64,000 nt of DNA from Physcia stellaris (GCA_018902385.1 JABSSW010000013.1:124001-188000), one strand, 5' to 3'. Shown: positions 11,778-23,506, counted from the stretch's first letter. A program made the numbers and translations. The notes: generated from the sequence alone by a model not told the origin.

Positions 11778-12937
11778 AACCGAATAGTCGGGATTGCAAA
11801 TTTGATTGGAATACTTTCGTAGGTGAGAAGCCGTGAAAAAAGTTGGAGAAGAGGCGAATGTCAGACTGATGTCAGCTCGGACCGGACGAAGCGGAAGGTG
11901 CAAGTTTTTGAGGAATAATACACGATGAAGAGAACGGTCGTAAGGAGGCTACGAGTTGTGGATGGAAACGGAAAGTACAAGTCTAGCTGAGTCTAGATTG
12001 CTTCTCGACGAGGTTTAAGAGATGTCAATCTCACTGTTCTTGACAAGAGATTGAGGAGCACGGTAAGGGAGAAAATGGATATTCCAATATCTTTTCAATG
12101 GTTGCTGCGCAACAGTAGTGAGTCACCCCCATCCGAAGGATTCTATGATGAGGCTATCTGTTTTGTAAGCAGAGTCTAGAGAGGCCCATGATTAGTAATC
12201 TGTGATCGTTAGGTAGCTTCTGACGAACACCGTGACAGTCGGCACCAGACCATGAGAGATTTACTCCTAGACGATCAAGACTCGACTTTGAGAAATATAA
12301 GCTCACGCTCTGCAATCATTTGCACCCAAGGTTACGCTAATAAGAAAACGCTACACAGCGGCAATGAAAAGGTCACACGGAATTGTACGGACGAGTATGG
12401 TCACTTTAATCTGTGTCCCAACTTGGGAAGACGTTCAGTAAAGATTTGGCAGGTTTTCAGCGACATAAGTTCTCGATAGGAACCGATTGAATTGGGCAGT
12501 TGATCGTACTCTTTGCCGCATACATGATTGCTAATATGATTCGGACGACCTTCAGCTGGCGGACTGCTTTTTCAGTGGATTGTCACCAATCCTTGCTTGT
12601 ATTCTCTCCCTTTTGCAATACCCCGAAACACAGGTTCATGATTTCCCTGCAATTTTTCGAATAACAATAGTAACCCTGCTTGCCATCAAAACTTACGATG
12701 AACTCCGACGTCAGGCATATTGCCTCTTCGCCATCCGGAAATTCAGGTCAGAAAAGCGGCTACCTACATAGGAGGAGCCGCACTACGATGCAGCCCGACT
12801 ACACATTCCTTGGCTACAGCTCCGTCAGTTTGCACGGGGGCTACAGGCACGAGTCTCTCGACTTTTGGATCGTCCATCGCGCGATGAACCTCACATCTCA
12901 CCTAGCCCCCTTTCATCACAGTAGCCTTGTCCAGCCC
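11778..12937. other. intergenic region between divergent genes
   Basis: About 1.16 kb between the RidA start and the STAND-type gene start. Contains the upstream regions of both. The open frame of the downstream gene extends to 12680 without family support, so I left that part out. No other gene seen. Confidence 0.4.
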
Positions 12938-14511
12938 ATGTCTTTCGGGTGGTCAGCGAGCGAGATCGCTAACCTTGTTCGCCTGGCTTACAAAACGACA
13001 CAAGGGGCCAGAAGAGCCTGCGGCGACTACGATGAGCTCACACGAGAGACTTGCGCTCTTCACATCGTTCTACAGCGATTGAGCGACGAGACAAAACGAC
13101 CTGGCAGCTTCAGCAGCAGAGCAGGGGAGACATACAAGCAGGAGATAGCACACATTGCAAGAGATTGCCAGCGCGTCTTGACACAATTGGACGAGCTTGT
13201 CGAGAAATACAACATACTGAGTGATGAAGAGAAGAGCGTTCGTAAGCTATGGAAGCAGGTTCGATTTGCCTCTGGTGCGATGGCCAGTGTGGCGGACTTG
13301 CGACCGAAAATCACATCTTACACAGCCGCACTGTCATTGTATCTGAATCTTGCGTCTATGGCAACTGTCGGGGAAGTAGAAAAGAAGATGGACCGAGCGG
13401 GGGTGATTTGAGAGATATCAAGCTCGCGCTGAACGGTATTACTGCGCATTTATCGGCAACGGCACGTCGAGAAGGGTCGGTTCTCACAACATACACGAAC
13501 GACGACAAAGATGCATGGCGAGAGCTACGACGTGGGCTCGTGAAGGAAGGATTTCGAGACGACGTCATCCGGAAGCACATGGAAACGATCAAAGCTTATG
13601 TGAAGGAGCTTGGGAATAGAGGGATTCTGGACGGTATCGACGAGGTCACGCCTATAGAAGGTTCTTTCAGACCAGAAGAGAAGTTCAGTGGACGTCAAAT
13701 GGGGGCAGAATCGAGCAGGCCTACAACCGTCCACGAGCCCAGGCATGTAAATTCTCATCCAGATCGGGCTAGATCGACAGGTTACACGAATGACAGGCCA
13801 CGAGAAGAACCACGAGCGTACTCGGACACACGTGGTAGACGTGAATACGGAGCAGACGCGTCTCCGAACCTGGATCGCCAGCCTTACTCTACCCATGATA
13901 CGATTAAGCCTTGTAGCATACATGGACGAGGGGCAGAAGGGTTCCCAAATCCGAATCGCCAGCCTTACCCTTTTCATAATCACGCTATTAACCATCAACA
14001 TGGGACAGAATGGTTTCCGAATCCGATTCACCAGCCCTACCCTGGGTGTGCTGGGATGCATCATGAGGCTATTGCACCTAGCATAATCAGCAATGCAGTA
14101 GCAGTGTTTTCGAATGGAAATCGCCAGCCTTCTGTTGAAATCCATAATAACATAAGAGTTGGAGGTATTTCTATAGACCGTGAAACACCTCCAAATTCTT
14201 CCAGACATCCGATGCCAGGCTATGGAGTCCAAGTCCAGGGAGGCTACGGAGCCCAAGGAGGCTACGAGGTCCAAGGAGGCTACGAGGTCCAAGGAGGCTA
14301 CGAGGTCCAAGGAGGCTACGAGGTCCAAGGAGGCTACGAAATCCAAGGCGGCTACGAACCCCAACGAGGCTACGAAACCCAAGGAGGCTACGAACTACAA
14401 GGAGGCTACAGATCCCAAAGAGGCTACAAAGCCCAAGCTACGGTAGAACCAAAGTCCAAGGAAAAGTACCTTGACGCTACATGTCGGGCCATGCTTGGGT
14501 TATTAATCTGA
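12938..14511 (+). CDS. fungal STAND-type N-terminal domain protein with hexapeptide-repeat tail (one-base frameshift)
   Basis: ATG 12938 begins MSFGWSASEIANLVRLAYKT, the start of a helical domain found at the N-terminus of many fungal NLR-like (STAND) proteins and in stand-alone proteins. It continues with DYDELTRETCALHIVLQRL and LVEKYNILSDEEKSVRKLWK. The frame breaks at a G5 run (13399-13403); adding one G joins it to the next segment, giving DRAGGDLRDIKLALNGITAHL as in relatives. Conserved blocks (VLTTYTNDDKDAWRELRRGL, HMETIKAYVKELGNRGILD) then give way near residue 240 to a disordered Pro/Asn/Gln/Tyr-rich tail with NRQPYP-type motifs and a GGYEVQ tandem repeat. There is no NACHT/NB-ARC or WD/ankyrin region, so the protein is N-terminal domain plus low-complexity tail, about 524 residues. 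Role in heterokaryon incompatibility or immunity is inference from the family. Confidence 0.8.
14239..14436 (+). repeat. in-frame 18-bp minisatellite, 11 units (GGYEVQ)
   Basis: Eleven consecutive 18-bp units inside the STAND-type gene encode [GR]GY[EGRK]xQ. Units 2-5 are identical at the protein level (GGYEVQ); the outer ones drift (GGYGAQ, GGYEIQ, GGYEPQ, RGYETQ, GGYELQ, GGYRSQ, RGYKAQ). A homogenised centre with degenerate edges is typical of repeats changing copy number by slippage or unequal exchange. Confidence 0.9.
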
Positions 14512-15181
14512 CTAGACTGGGGACATTGGACTACTCAGATTATCAATGACATCAAGTATCCCCCCAGAAAAAAACAGTGAATCAAACCTCTTTTATCACC
14601 AATTAAAATCCATCCGCGGTTCACAAACTCGACTTTGTGGAACCGGAAGGAGATGAGATACGGCATGCTCGAACATGCGTTAGAGATAGATCGGCGGTCA
14701 CGTTCTATGAGGCTTGCAGAAGATGAATGCGTGGCAGGCTTGTTTTCGGAAGTTGACCCCACTCCGTAGATAGTATCTGTCCTCTAGATGGTGCGAGTTT
14801 GTTGGCACTTTGAAATGACTGAGTTGTGAATATTCCGTCCTCGGGCGTCTAAACAATAGGGAGATAGGTATAACGGAAGCAGTAAAGGCACCCCCACGGC
14901 TATCGGGGGACTCTCTAGATGTTGCATGGAAGAGAAGTAAGGTACCTATTGTAATGGAGGACGTGGTCAGTGCATAGGCGTTGGCATCTAGGTCTCGAAT
15001 GAGGCAAGGCAAAAGTGCCACCGTTAATGTCCTTCACGATGTAGACTCAGCACCAAAACTCTTTCCGTTCTGTCACCTGCATTTGTTTATGTTCGTGCTC
15101 ATACGCGCCATACTCTAAGCCTTTCTCTCTCTCGTAGTCTCATTTAGAGGGAACAAGCCTTCCTACTCATTCCTCAGTCCT
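14512..15181. other. intergenic region between convergent genes
   Basis: About 670 bases holding 3' UTRs. Minus-strand ORFs at 14535-14762 and 14698-15021 show no recognisable protein features. Confidence 0.4.
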
Positions 15182-16092
15182 CTAATCTTGGACCGTCTGG
15201 ATATTGCCAGCACAAGGTCCCAGCGCAGCCAGCGCATCCGGATACTTGACCAAATTAACACCAATAGTCCCATTCAGAGGCCCATCCACGCAACGCGGTC
15301 CCCTGTACTGAGCAGGGCTTGCAAGGATAGTGCAGCTCACCCCCGGAACCACCGCCCAAGCGGCGCAGTCACCGCCTTTGAGCTGAATCAGACAATCGTA
15401 ACAGCAGCTAACCGCGTTGGCGTCGTAGTCGAAGTGGATAATGGTTTCGATTGGCTGAGCGGCGGTGACGGTATGCCCGCCTGGAATCGTGTTCTCGGTT
15501 CCGCAGACGTCATTCAACGTGGTGGTAGTGGTGTAGGTCGAAGTCGTGGTCTGCAATTAAGATGTTAGCCGTGGGTCGGGTATTGCTCATGGGCTTGGAG
15601 CAGAAGAGGCTGTACCAAAGTCGGAGCAGCAGTCACTGTTGATGTGGATGAGGCAACGAGACAAGAACAAGCGCTAGAGACGCGAGTCGCCGAGTACTGG
15701 CTGACATAGCTTGGCACAGCTATAGATTCGAGGTATCGGCCGTTCGGAAAGTAGCTTTTACCATAATACGACGACGCGGTTATGCTAAGATGGACAAGAT
15801 GTTTAGAAGATGGAAGCGACCCGTTTTCAGATACAGGATGGGCTTACACTGTGGGTGTCACCCCTTTCACCGGCACGGTGATTGTGGGGATGGGAATATG
15901 GCCGAAAGTGACGCAGAAAGGAGCTGCTGCTGCACTGTTTGCCTGAAGTGCACGAAGTACATTGTCCTGGTTGCACACCAGCCTCTTTTCATGAGAGCCT
16001 ACTCCGAGCTGAGCTAGGTTATTAGGTGTTCCGGTGGCAGCCACAACAAGCAGAGCAAGAAAGAGTTCCAGTGCGAGCTGTAGTTTATACAT
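15182..16092 (-). CDS. secreted Cys-rich, Ser/Thr-rich protein with signal peptide and Kex2-type site
   Basis: Three exons: 16092-15848, 15784-15616 and 15550-15182, with introns of 63 and 65 bp; 260 residues. ATG 16092 gives a clear signal peptide (MYKLQLALELFLALLVVAAT), then a short pro-segment ending in a dibasic EKR site just before LVCNQDNVLRALQANS. That CNQDN-LRAL motif is a frequent start of mature fungal extracellular proteins of unknown function. Exon 2 carries YFPNGRYLESIAVPSYVSQYS and SACSCLV; a Thr-rich linker (TTTSTYTTTTT) leads to a Cys-rich C-terminal part (SCCYDCLIQLKGGDCAAW, GPRCVDGPLNGTIGV). An in-frame upstream ATG at 16128 would add 12 residues before the signal peptide and is less likely. 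Likely extracellular or wall-associated; function unknown. Confidence 0.82.
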
Positions 16093-17520
16093 GGCCAAGC
16101 TTTTTGACTTGAGACTCGTATGCTGCAATCTGGGATAAAGAGCTGCAGGTAGGCGAATTCGACCGAACAGCTGCTGAATATAAAGCTCTCACAGGTGCAA
16201 CACCGTGGAGCATGGACTGGAAAAAGTACCCGTGTAACGGAAGCTAAAGCTGCATGGCTCGAACCATCTCTACCCTGAGCAGTGACTTAGTAAGGTGGCG
16301 TTCAATTCGAATCGCTCTGGCCGCAGCCTTGAGCGTACACGTGCAAATCCTCCATCAGCTAGCTCGCCGTATGAGGAAATGTAAGATCCGGATCAGTATT
16401 AATGAATACTGTTTGTCTTTTAGCGAGGGCCAACCCAATGAGAATCACCTATGACTGCACCCGGTAGCTGGTGCCCAAACTTAAACCTTGTCCCTTGCGA
16501 AACCCCAGCGACGACTTAGACTGATGAGCATATGAATACGAGCGACCACCCGCGTGATATGAGAAAGCCAGACTACTGCAGCAATGGGGTGACAACTTCG
16601 GCAAACATTATCTAGTTCCACGAGGATCCGTGGTCAGCCCATATGAGAGCACTAAGGCTGCCCATGAAGACCTTCACTTGATCGATCCAGGACGGTGCGG
16701 TTTCTCAATTGCTGTTCGCTGTCCGCTGTGTTCTATTCCGCTTCCTGAAAGTCTTCGCTTGGAGAGTGGCCAGTCGCGAGGTAATCGTAAGCGCTAGACT
16801 TATTTCCTGTACCTCGTCAACCTCACCATGCTTCAGCAGGAAAGAAAGAATAGAAGAAATCTGAAGGTTCAAAACAATGCGAACGAGGATACCATTCACT
16901 TTCGACTCGAAGATAAGAATCCTATACGGAGGACTTTACGGACACGCTGGATAGTAGTGGTGGATCGCAGCTGTCGACCTATCACCATGAATTGGCGTGG
17001 AGCTGAGTGATGAATAACCACTTTGACTACAGCAACTTTTTACGCCCAAGAGTCGACCCTGATGCAGCAATACCCCACGCATGTCATCCTCGAAGACACG
17101 ACGGATGATCGACTTCCGCCATGTCGACTGCCGTCCTCATACGTCGCGCTCTTTTCTGTAATGTCCAGCCAATACTTGTCTCTTGGCAATGACCCTGCGC
17201 CCTTTGACTTCTAACGCCTGTTTTCCTTTGCGTTACTGCCTTCGGGCATAGCATTGGATCCACCGGAGTAGTTTAGACCGAATGGGAAGATTTATGCTCC
17301 GTATACAGCCAATAGCTCGAGAGGTTCATCGGCTACGAAGACCCCATCTTAAAATGCCACTGTGATATCTGTCATGGTGATAATTGTGATCAAGCAAGAC
17401 GTTTCGCGGTCTTCTCCCATACTACTTTCCTCGCGGTACAGTGATCCTTGGACGATCCAGGACAGAAAAAGCTGTAAGTGTCGCCGAAGTTGATCAATCC
17501 TCGAGCAATCTTACGACATC
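16093..17520. other. intergenic region
   Basis: About 1.4 kb upstream of the secreted-protein gene and downstream of the two-helix membrane protein. Only short ORFs (60-66 codons) without recognisable content. I see no RNA gene or repeat. Confidence 0.4.
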
Positions 17521-18105
17521 CTACTCCTTATATAATGTATCAGCCCGTTTCTGTAATGTATCTGCTACTTTCCGCATTTCATCTGCTCTGAGTTTTTGCA
17601 ATGCCCTCGCAACTCTTTCTTTTCTCTCTGGATCCCGGATTATTAACATGGCGGCCGACGTTTGCCCCGTGTTTACACCAATCGCGCGGCCAAGCAAGCA
17701 GCCACCAAGGGCATAGAGGGTATACGTAGCGATGTGGCCGAGTGTTGATCGTTGGGACACCGACGTGAGATCTGGTGCGGCTTCTGTTGGCGGAGAGAGA
17801 TACTTTCAGCTAGTGTCTAACATCCTTAACCTGCGGGCTCACTCACCTATCCTGCCGTCGGCGAATACGACGTGCATGGGCTGTTGATGAGTTCGAAGGA
17901 CTGTAAGTTTCTGCATTTTGGACCTCCGCGATCGAAATGCAAAGAAGACGCCTAGTCCAAGCCCCAGAATTGAGCCAATAGTTGTATGAGTTTGGTATTT
18001 GTTTGCAGCGATTCGCAATGCATCCCGATCTGAATCGTGTAGGTCGTTCTGATGATGGTTCTCTGCCAGGTACTTGATCTCCCCACCAATCGGAAAGGTA
18101 GTCAT
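17521..18105 (-). CDS. small two-helix membrane protein, hypothetical
   Basis: Two exons, 18105-17847 and 17783-17521, around a 63-bp intron (GTGAGT...ACAG), 173 residues. ATG 18105 begins MTTFPIGGEIKYLAENHHQND. A first hydrophobic helix (TIGSILGLGLGVFFAF) is glycine-patterned and followed by a basic RSRRSK stop-transfer; a second (IATYTLYALGGCLLGRAIGV) follows about 50 residues later, then a charged helical C-terminus with RDPERKERVARALQKLRADE. A hairpin with glycine-zipper helices is common in small mitochondrial or ER proteins, but I do not recognise the family. Confidence 0.65.
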
Positions 18106-20758
18106 GATGAGGGTTGTCAGAAAATTCGATCAGGAGAGACCTAAAGCGACGAAGAGGAGAGATGAAGAAGCTTGGGAACTCGAAAGGAAAGAGTGGGGGA
18201 CGCCAAGCAACGCTATCATGCTGACTAATCAGAACCCATACCTAGTAGATAATCCGTACGTCGTACGGTCTACGGAGTACTTGTCGCTAGATTTAATGAC
18301 TTTGATTTCTAGCGTGAGCAATCCACGACAATGGCTGCAATACTCATCAATCTTTGGTCCTCTTGTTACAACATCTCAATCATTCAGGGTTGGTAGTACA
18401 TTGTCTCCACCTCTTGTGTCTTTACGTCTAGATTTTCACGCCGAGGCCCTTTTTGCCCGGCTCAAGGCTCACGATGACATTTCAACCAATTCTTTAAGAG
18501 CCTTTCTCAATTTCGAAATGCCTGTAAATGCTCGACGTTTTCTTTTGGGGCACAATAGGCCCGTGGTTTTGATGTTTCTCATCAGATCTAAAGTATGTCG
18601 TAAACGTGGGTCAGGGCCGTACAACATCTCGGGGTCTCTAAAAAGTGTAAGTCAAATTCTGTCCTTCGATTTCGTGTGCTTTGTTTTTTCAAATCATGAG
18701 ATCCATCTGCTCATGCTTCCGATGTCGACCAAACTGATTCCAATGCCTGTTTGAATCCTATCTTCTATATTGCAATCCAACAGGATCGCTGGTCAAACTT
18801 GATCTGTCGTCTTGTCGACGGCGCACCTATCAAGACGTTTCGAAGCAGATCTAGTTTGTGAGCTGTCGCCCTTCCGAGTTGAGAAATTCGATGCTCTTCA
18901 GCATCTTGACCTCACGAGCCACCTGTATGGTAAACGAATTGCAAATTGCGAAACAACTAAGAGACTAGTCTTTTCATGGCTGAGTTTGTTGACGGTTTAC
19001 AGGAAATCTCATCGTCTCTTCTGTCATCAATGCGTCTGCAAGTGTGGACTTTTGTTTTTTTAACGAAGTTAGCCCAAGAATTTTGCTTCGCTTTGCATCC
19101 TGGAAGCGAATCTCTCATAATGTAGTCAATCATGACATAGTTGCAAGGAAACTCCTGCATTACGTTTTTTTTGGTGAATGTCGTCAAGGTACTACTAAAA
19201 TTGCTGAACGGACAATTTCTGAATAGGCGAACACTAGATGGTAGCGATCGCGTTAACTATGAACGCCCTCAATATATACTGGGTTCGAGACTTTCTGCGA
19301 AATTCAAGGATATCGAATTAGAAAACTGACGCTAAAGTAGAAAAAGAGACAGAGAAAGCGGTTTGAGTACTATCGCTAAGGTAGGTGAGAGCGACAGAGA
19401 AAAGGATCTGGAGGTCGAGAATCATGCACGACCAATTACTATCGGAACTATGACAGTCTTACCACCTATCGAAGACAACGTCAAAGTCTATGGTGCCCTC
19501 AGACTATCAAGAGCACTGGACCGTAAGCAATTTAGACTCTTTCCTAAGTAAGAGTAGCCTCGCAAACTAGCCACGTTCGAATGGCCGATTAAACCAGACA
19601 AGACAGCCGTGCAAACCATCCTGACATTATCATCCTTTGAAGAGAATCATCTCAACACGTTCACTGACAGAGGACAAAAAGCGTCTAGATAAGCCGGAGA
19701 TCTCAGAATCCTAATCTACATCTTGTATTCATGCGTTTCATCACAATTTTCACCGTATCAATCGCGGTATCAACCTCTTTCCTGAAGCTCTCGCACAAAC
19801 ACCTAATCTACACCCTCATCTCCTGATAATGCACACACAGCAACCAAGTTCTCCCGTCCATCAGAAGCACTTACCGTCATGGAACATCAGGCAAGCTTCA
19901 GACAATTGACCTCAGGGTTTCAAGAGACCGCCAAAGCACCAAAGGAGAGAGACAGCTCTGACTGCAGTGATGAAACAAGAGTGATTTCTCACACTTCAAA
20001 GAGGCTCGTGTTTGCGATTGCTGGAATTACTAGAGCAACAAGCTTAATGGCATCAGATTGTTTCGATTGCGTACGTTTGTCTTGGCAATCATAGATACTC
20101 TTCCGAAGGCCAATTGTCAGTAACAAGTACATATTGTGCTCGATCATTTGGGAGGATCCACCTGATTCCCACCAGATACCGTTTGTTCTTTTGGAGGTGC
20201 TGCGTTTGTGTTTGAGATGATATGCTCAGGAGATCATCTCACATGAGTCGGATGGGATCATGTCTTTCCAATTATATAAATCTTCCCACTGTGACCACTA
20301 TGTTCAGCATTCGCTATGAAACTTTCTGCTTCTTCTTGAATTGTGTTGTCCGGATATCAGCATGTGTTACACCTACTATATAATATGACAACACTATTAT
20401 CTCACTAATTTCACGTCTCAACCCAGTGTTCAGATCATTTATCGTTTCATGAGATATAATTCACTCATTTTCATCACATTCAGCTGGTGTTCAGGTTATA
20501 TGTTCACTCTCGGGGCTGACATTCTATTCTCTGAGATGTTGTTTCTCGGTCTCACACACACACCTCTTCTATTGCTTTCTATTCAGTATTTAAGACCAAG
20601 GCTTTCTCATGATAAAATTTTCTTCTCAGCGACATAAAACTGCTTTACTTCAAGATTTCTAAACAATAGCACATTACATTGAACCTTCAAATCATCATCT
20701 CTTCTCCAACCAGCTACCTACATCAAGCTTCCTCGGACCTAGGGTCATAGCATACACA
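18106..20758. other. 2.65-kb intergenic region
   Basis: No supported gene. A 226-codon plus ORF (18074-18754) overlaps the head of the preceding minus-strand gene and lacks recognisable motifs. The last 600 bases are AT-rich and pyrimidine-rich, with a short CA tract near 20557-20566, and are the likely promoter and 5' UTR of the next gene. Confidence 0.4.
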
Positions 20759-22249
20759 ATGGCTCGACTGAACCCTGAGATTCATGACTCTCCCGAGAAG
20801 GCTCCCACGACCAGAAACTATCCCACACGCCAAACAGAAAAAGTATCAGAAGCCAAACCACCAAGTTCCGCCCCTGGCACCGAAGACTCAAAAACACCTA
20901 TCCTCAATACCCCAAGAAACACAAAAGCCGTCAATTCCCCATTGACGCCGAGCATACCTCGCCATCTCCGACCTCAGCCCTTCTCAACCGCCGCACTGGC
21001 TCAACCACCTACACCCACCACGGCAAGAACGCGAGATAATCCAGCAGTTCCGCAAAAGTCATCACCCTTGAAGCCGCAGGTCGCAGCCACCCCTTCCAGC
21101 TTCGACAATTTCATGTTGAAGATGAAGAAGAAGGCAGACGAGCAGAGAATTCCTCCTCAGGCTGATAGCCCATCCGTTCAGGAGGATGTATTTTTCACCC
21201 CGGAAGCACCTGCTCAAGCCAGGCCGGCGGGAGCCAAAGTGTCCCTTGATGAGGTGACTTCAACCATCGATGAGGCTCTTGATTCGATGAAGGTTTGGGG
21301 TGAAGAGATTAAGGGGAGCCAGAGCCCGCTGAACATGTCGCTTCTCAATAGCGGTCTTCCGTCGTCGTTTGACGCAGGCTTGAAGGCGGTCAAGAGTGGA
21401 ACTTCAATGACAAGTAATAAGGGATTCGGGGGAGCTCGACCCCTTCCAGCACTCCCCAATCGCCTCAAGAACGTCGAGCGACCAATTGAGCCTCCCATTC
21501 CATTTGAGGCTCGTCCAGAGACTCAAAACATCCGACCTATCTTCGTCCAGAAGCCCACCACCCCAAAAGAAGAGCCAAAAACTCCACCCAACAGCGCCGC
21601 CGAAGTCGAAGACCTGGAAGAGCACATCGCGAAACTACACCGCTGTCTCGAAATCCACAGCCTCCTACTCACGCGCGTCAACGCCCTCCCAATCGAAGAC
21701 AACAGCCCCATCATCCCCCAGCTGCACGGCCATCTCAGCAGCTGCGAGCGTAGACTGCATTACCTACTTCGCAACGCCCCGGGCTCTGCGTTTCGGAGTT
21801 CTGCAGCCTCGAGCCTGAGCGCACAGCAAGAGCTTGCTGAGCGGTGCGTTGATACTCTCGAGATGGTGACGAGGGAAATGTTTGCTATTGAGGCGCGGAA
21901 TGCGGGAGAGATGGGTCCCGCAGGGGTTACCGTTACGAAAGATTTGGAAGCAGATGGCGGTGTTGATGTCGAGCTCCACGGATCGGGCTCTCAGGGACGG
22001 AGCGAGGTTGAGGATTCAGGTAAACTTTCGCCTGGGGAAGTGAGTGGGGAAATGAGTAAGAAGAAGCGGCGCGGGCATCGTGGTCCGAGGAAGTCTAAGA
22101 GTAAGAAGAAGGACGCAGCTGCTGTGAGTGACGAACAGCACAGTGAGGCTGAGGAAGAGGATGTTTGGCAGGGCGGTGTCCCTCTCAAACCGGGGGAAGT
22201 GGTGTCGATATTGAGGAGAAACAAGTCGGCTGAGAGGGACGAGATTTGA
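20759..22249 (+). CDS. disordered Pro-rich protein with basic C-terminal patch, hypothetical
   Basis: Single-exon gene of 496 residues from ATG 20759. The N-terminal ~200 residues are Pro/Thr/Ser-rich and full of TP and SP sites (SPLTPSIPRHLRP, FFTPEAP). A predicted helical stretch (SLDEVTSTIDEALDSMKVWG) precedes more disordered sequence; the only strongly structured-looking region is residues ~280-375, with EDLEEHIAKLHRCLEIHSLL and SSCERRLHYLLRNAP. Near the end is a Lys/Arg cluster (KKKRRGHRGPRKSKSKKKD) that could be a nuclear localisation signal, and a conserved-looking end (PLKPGEVVSILRRNKSAERD). I do not recognise the family; similar uncharacterised proteins occur in ascomycetes. Composition and length support a real gene. 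Confidence 0.75.
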   Translation: MARLNPEIHDSPEKAPTTRNYPTRQTEKVSEAKPPSSAPGTEDSKTPILNTPRNTKAVNSPLTPSIPRHLRPQPFSTAALAQPPTPTTARTRDNPAVPQKSSPLKPQVAATPSSFDNFMLKMKKKADEQRIPPQADSPSVQEDVFFTPEAPAQARPAGAKVSLDEVTSTIDEALDSMKVWGEEIKGSQSPLNMSLLNSGLPSSFDAGLKAVKSGTSMTSNKGFGGARPLPALPNRLKNVERPIEPPIPFEARPETQNIRPIFVQKPTTPKEEPKTPPNSAAEVEDLEEHIAKLHRCLEIHSLLLTRVNALPIEDNSPIIPQLHGHLSSCERRLHYLLRNAPGSAFRSSAASSLSAQQELAERCVDTLEMVTREMFAIEARNAGEMGPAGVTVTKDLEADGGVDVELHGSGSQGRSEVEDSGKLSPGEVSGEMSKKKRRGHRGPRKSKSKKKDAAAVSDEQHSEAEEEDVWQGGVPLKPGEVVSILRRNKSAERDEI

Positions 22250-22646
22250 GAATGAGGATAGTCGGTGAGGTTTGAGTTGCGAAGGATTTCTGGAGGGTGG
22301 TAAGGGATCATTAGGGAGAGGAAATGACGTCGAGGATGGAGAGGGAGGGTTCCCTTAAAGGAGAGAAGAGAAGGGTTTGTTGGGGATTCAAGGAGCCGGC
22401 CTGCCTATCTTGAAGAAGAGAGAAGCAGGAATCCAGATGGACATCGAGGAGATTGATGTCTACCAGCCAGCGGCGCAAAAATGGGACAAGCATCGGAAGA
22501 CCACGACTGGCCAATGCAGCTTCCTGTTAGCCAAATCTTGTCTTGGCTCAATTAGCATACAGCGTTTGTAGCATTTGTTAGACATGTGAATATTCCGGAT
22601 TTTTTGTTGAGTGCTGAAATCAGGATGTAGGTTTCTATATCTGCAA

Positions 22647-22877
22647 TCAACAGGTATTTGTCGAGCGAGCTGTTAAGTCATACTGCACAACACACACCAT
22701 TAGATATGTGGATCCGCCACCACAACAGGCACTGTATTTTAGTAATGAGTAGGCTGTGTCAGTTTCTGGTGCCATAACAACAGCATCATAACCATCATTA
22801 TGACAGTAGCATTGAGCTAGGGCAAAAGGAAGGGAAACTAAGATCTGAACGGCAACTGTATGGATTAGATCTTTCAC
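22647..22877 (-). CDS. possible small secreted Cys-rich protein, 5' end unresolved
   Basis: The minus frame encodes a hydrophobic lead (VAVQILVSLPFALA) followed by QCYCHNDGYDAVVMAPETDT, SACCGGGSTY, MVCVVQYDL and a terminal NTC: six Cys in about 55 residues after a plausible signal-peptidase site. No in-frame ATG precedes it (the open frame begins at GTG), so if real the start lies in an upstream exon; an acceptor-like CAG just before the hydrophobic stretch is compatible. Could be an effector-like secreted peptide or chance. Confidence 0.3.
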   Translation of the reverse strand: MKDLIHTVAVQILVSLPFALAQCYCHNDGYDAVVMAPETDTAYSLLKYSACCGGGSTYLMVCVVQYDLTARSTNTC

Positions 22878-23506
22878 AGCGTGTCATTAGAACGGAGTGG
22901 AAATCATAGAACACGCGGAGATCTATATGTGAAATCAACCTACAGCCTCATGAACAGAGATCAATCTTGGACAAGATAGGGTGGGAAGACTAGCGTCTGG
23001 TCCAGGAACCGCGGTATTGACGTGAAGTCCGTCTCGTTGTCAATCAATTGGATACGGGAGAATGACCCGTGTTCCCCGTTAATCTATGGCGATGCTCGCT
23101 CGAGATGCAAAATGCAGCGACTTGCATCGACCTGCAGGGGGCCTTTGAACGATAAGGGTGAGTCTATTATCACCACTAAGGCGCAAAGACCTTTGCGTCG
23201 ATGGGCCAGAAGCGAGAGTTTTTCCTCCACGCTGTACTCGCTCCACTGTCCGTTCTTTAAGGTAGTCATCTCAGAGGCCGCTTATATGTCGAAGTATGAG
23301 ATCGCTAATCCGGACAGCTTCGTGAGCTACTCTCGTAGAAAGTAGCGATGGCATGGTAATATGATGCTTCAAGAAACAGCTAAGACTGTACAGACAACCA
23401 AGGAGATCAGAGGACTTTACCGACTGGGCATCAATAGTGCTCGGCCTAGCAATCGTTATCACAGTTTTCCTCACTATATTTACCTGTACGAGTACCATGC
23501 CCTTTG
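22878..23506. other. intergenic region
   Basis: About 630 bases between the small secreted candidate and the DnaJ gene's 3' end. A plus ORF at 23022-23345 has no recognisable features. Confidence 0.35.

Noticed and set aside
13525-14382. 285-codon minus ORF with a repeated LDLVAS motif
   Set aside because: Antisense reading of the GGYEVQ minisatellite.
18074-18754. 226-codon plus ORF
   Set aside because: Overlaps the start of the membrane-hairpin gene on the other strand, with no motif, signal or family resemblance.
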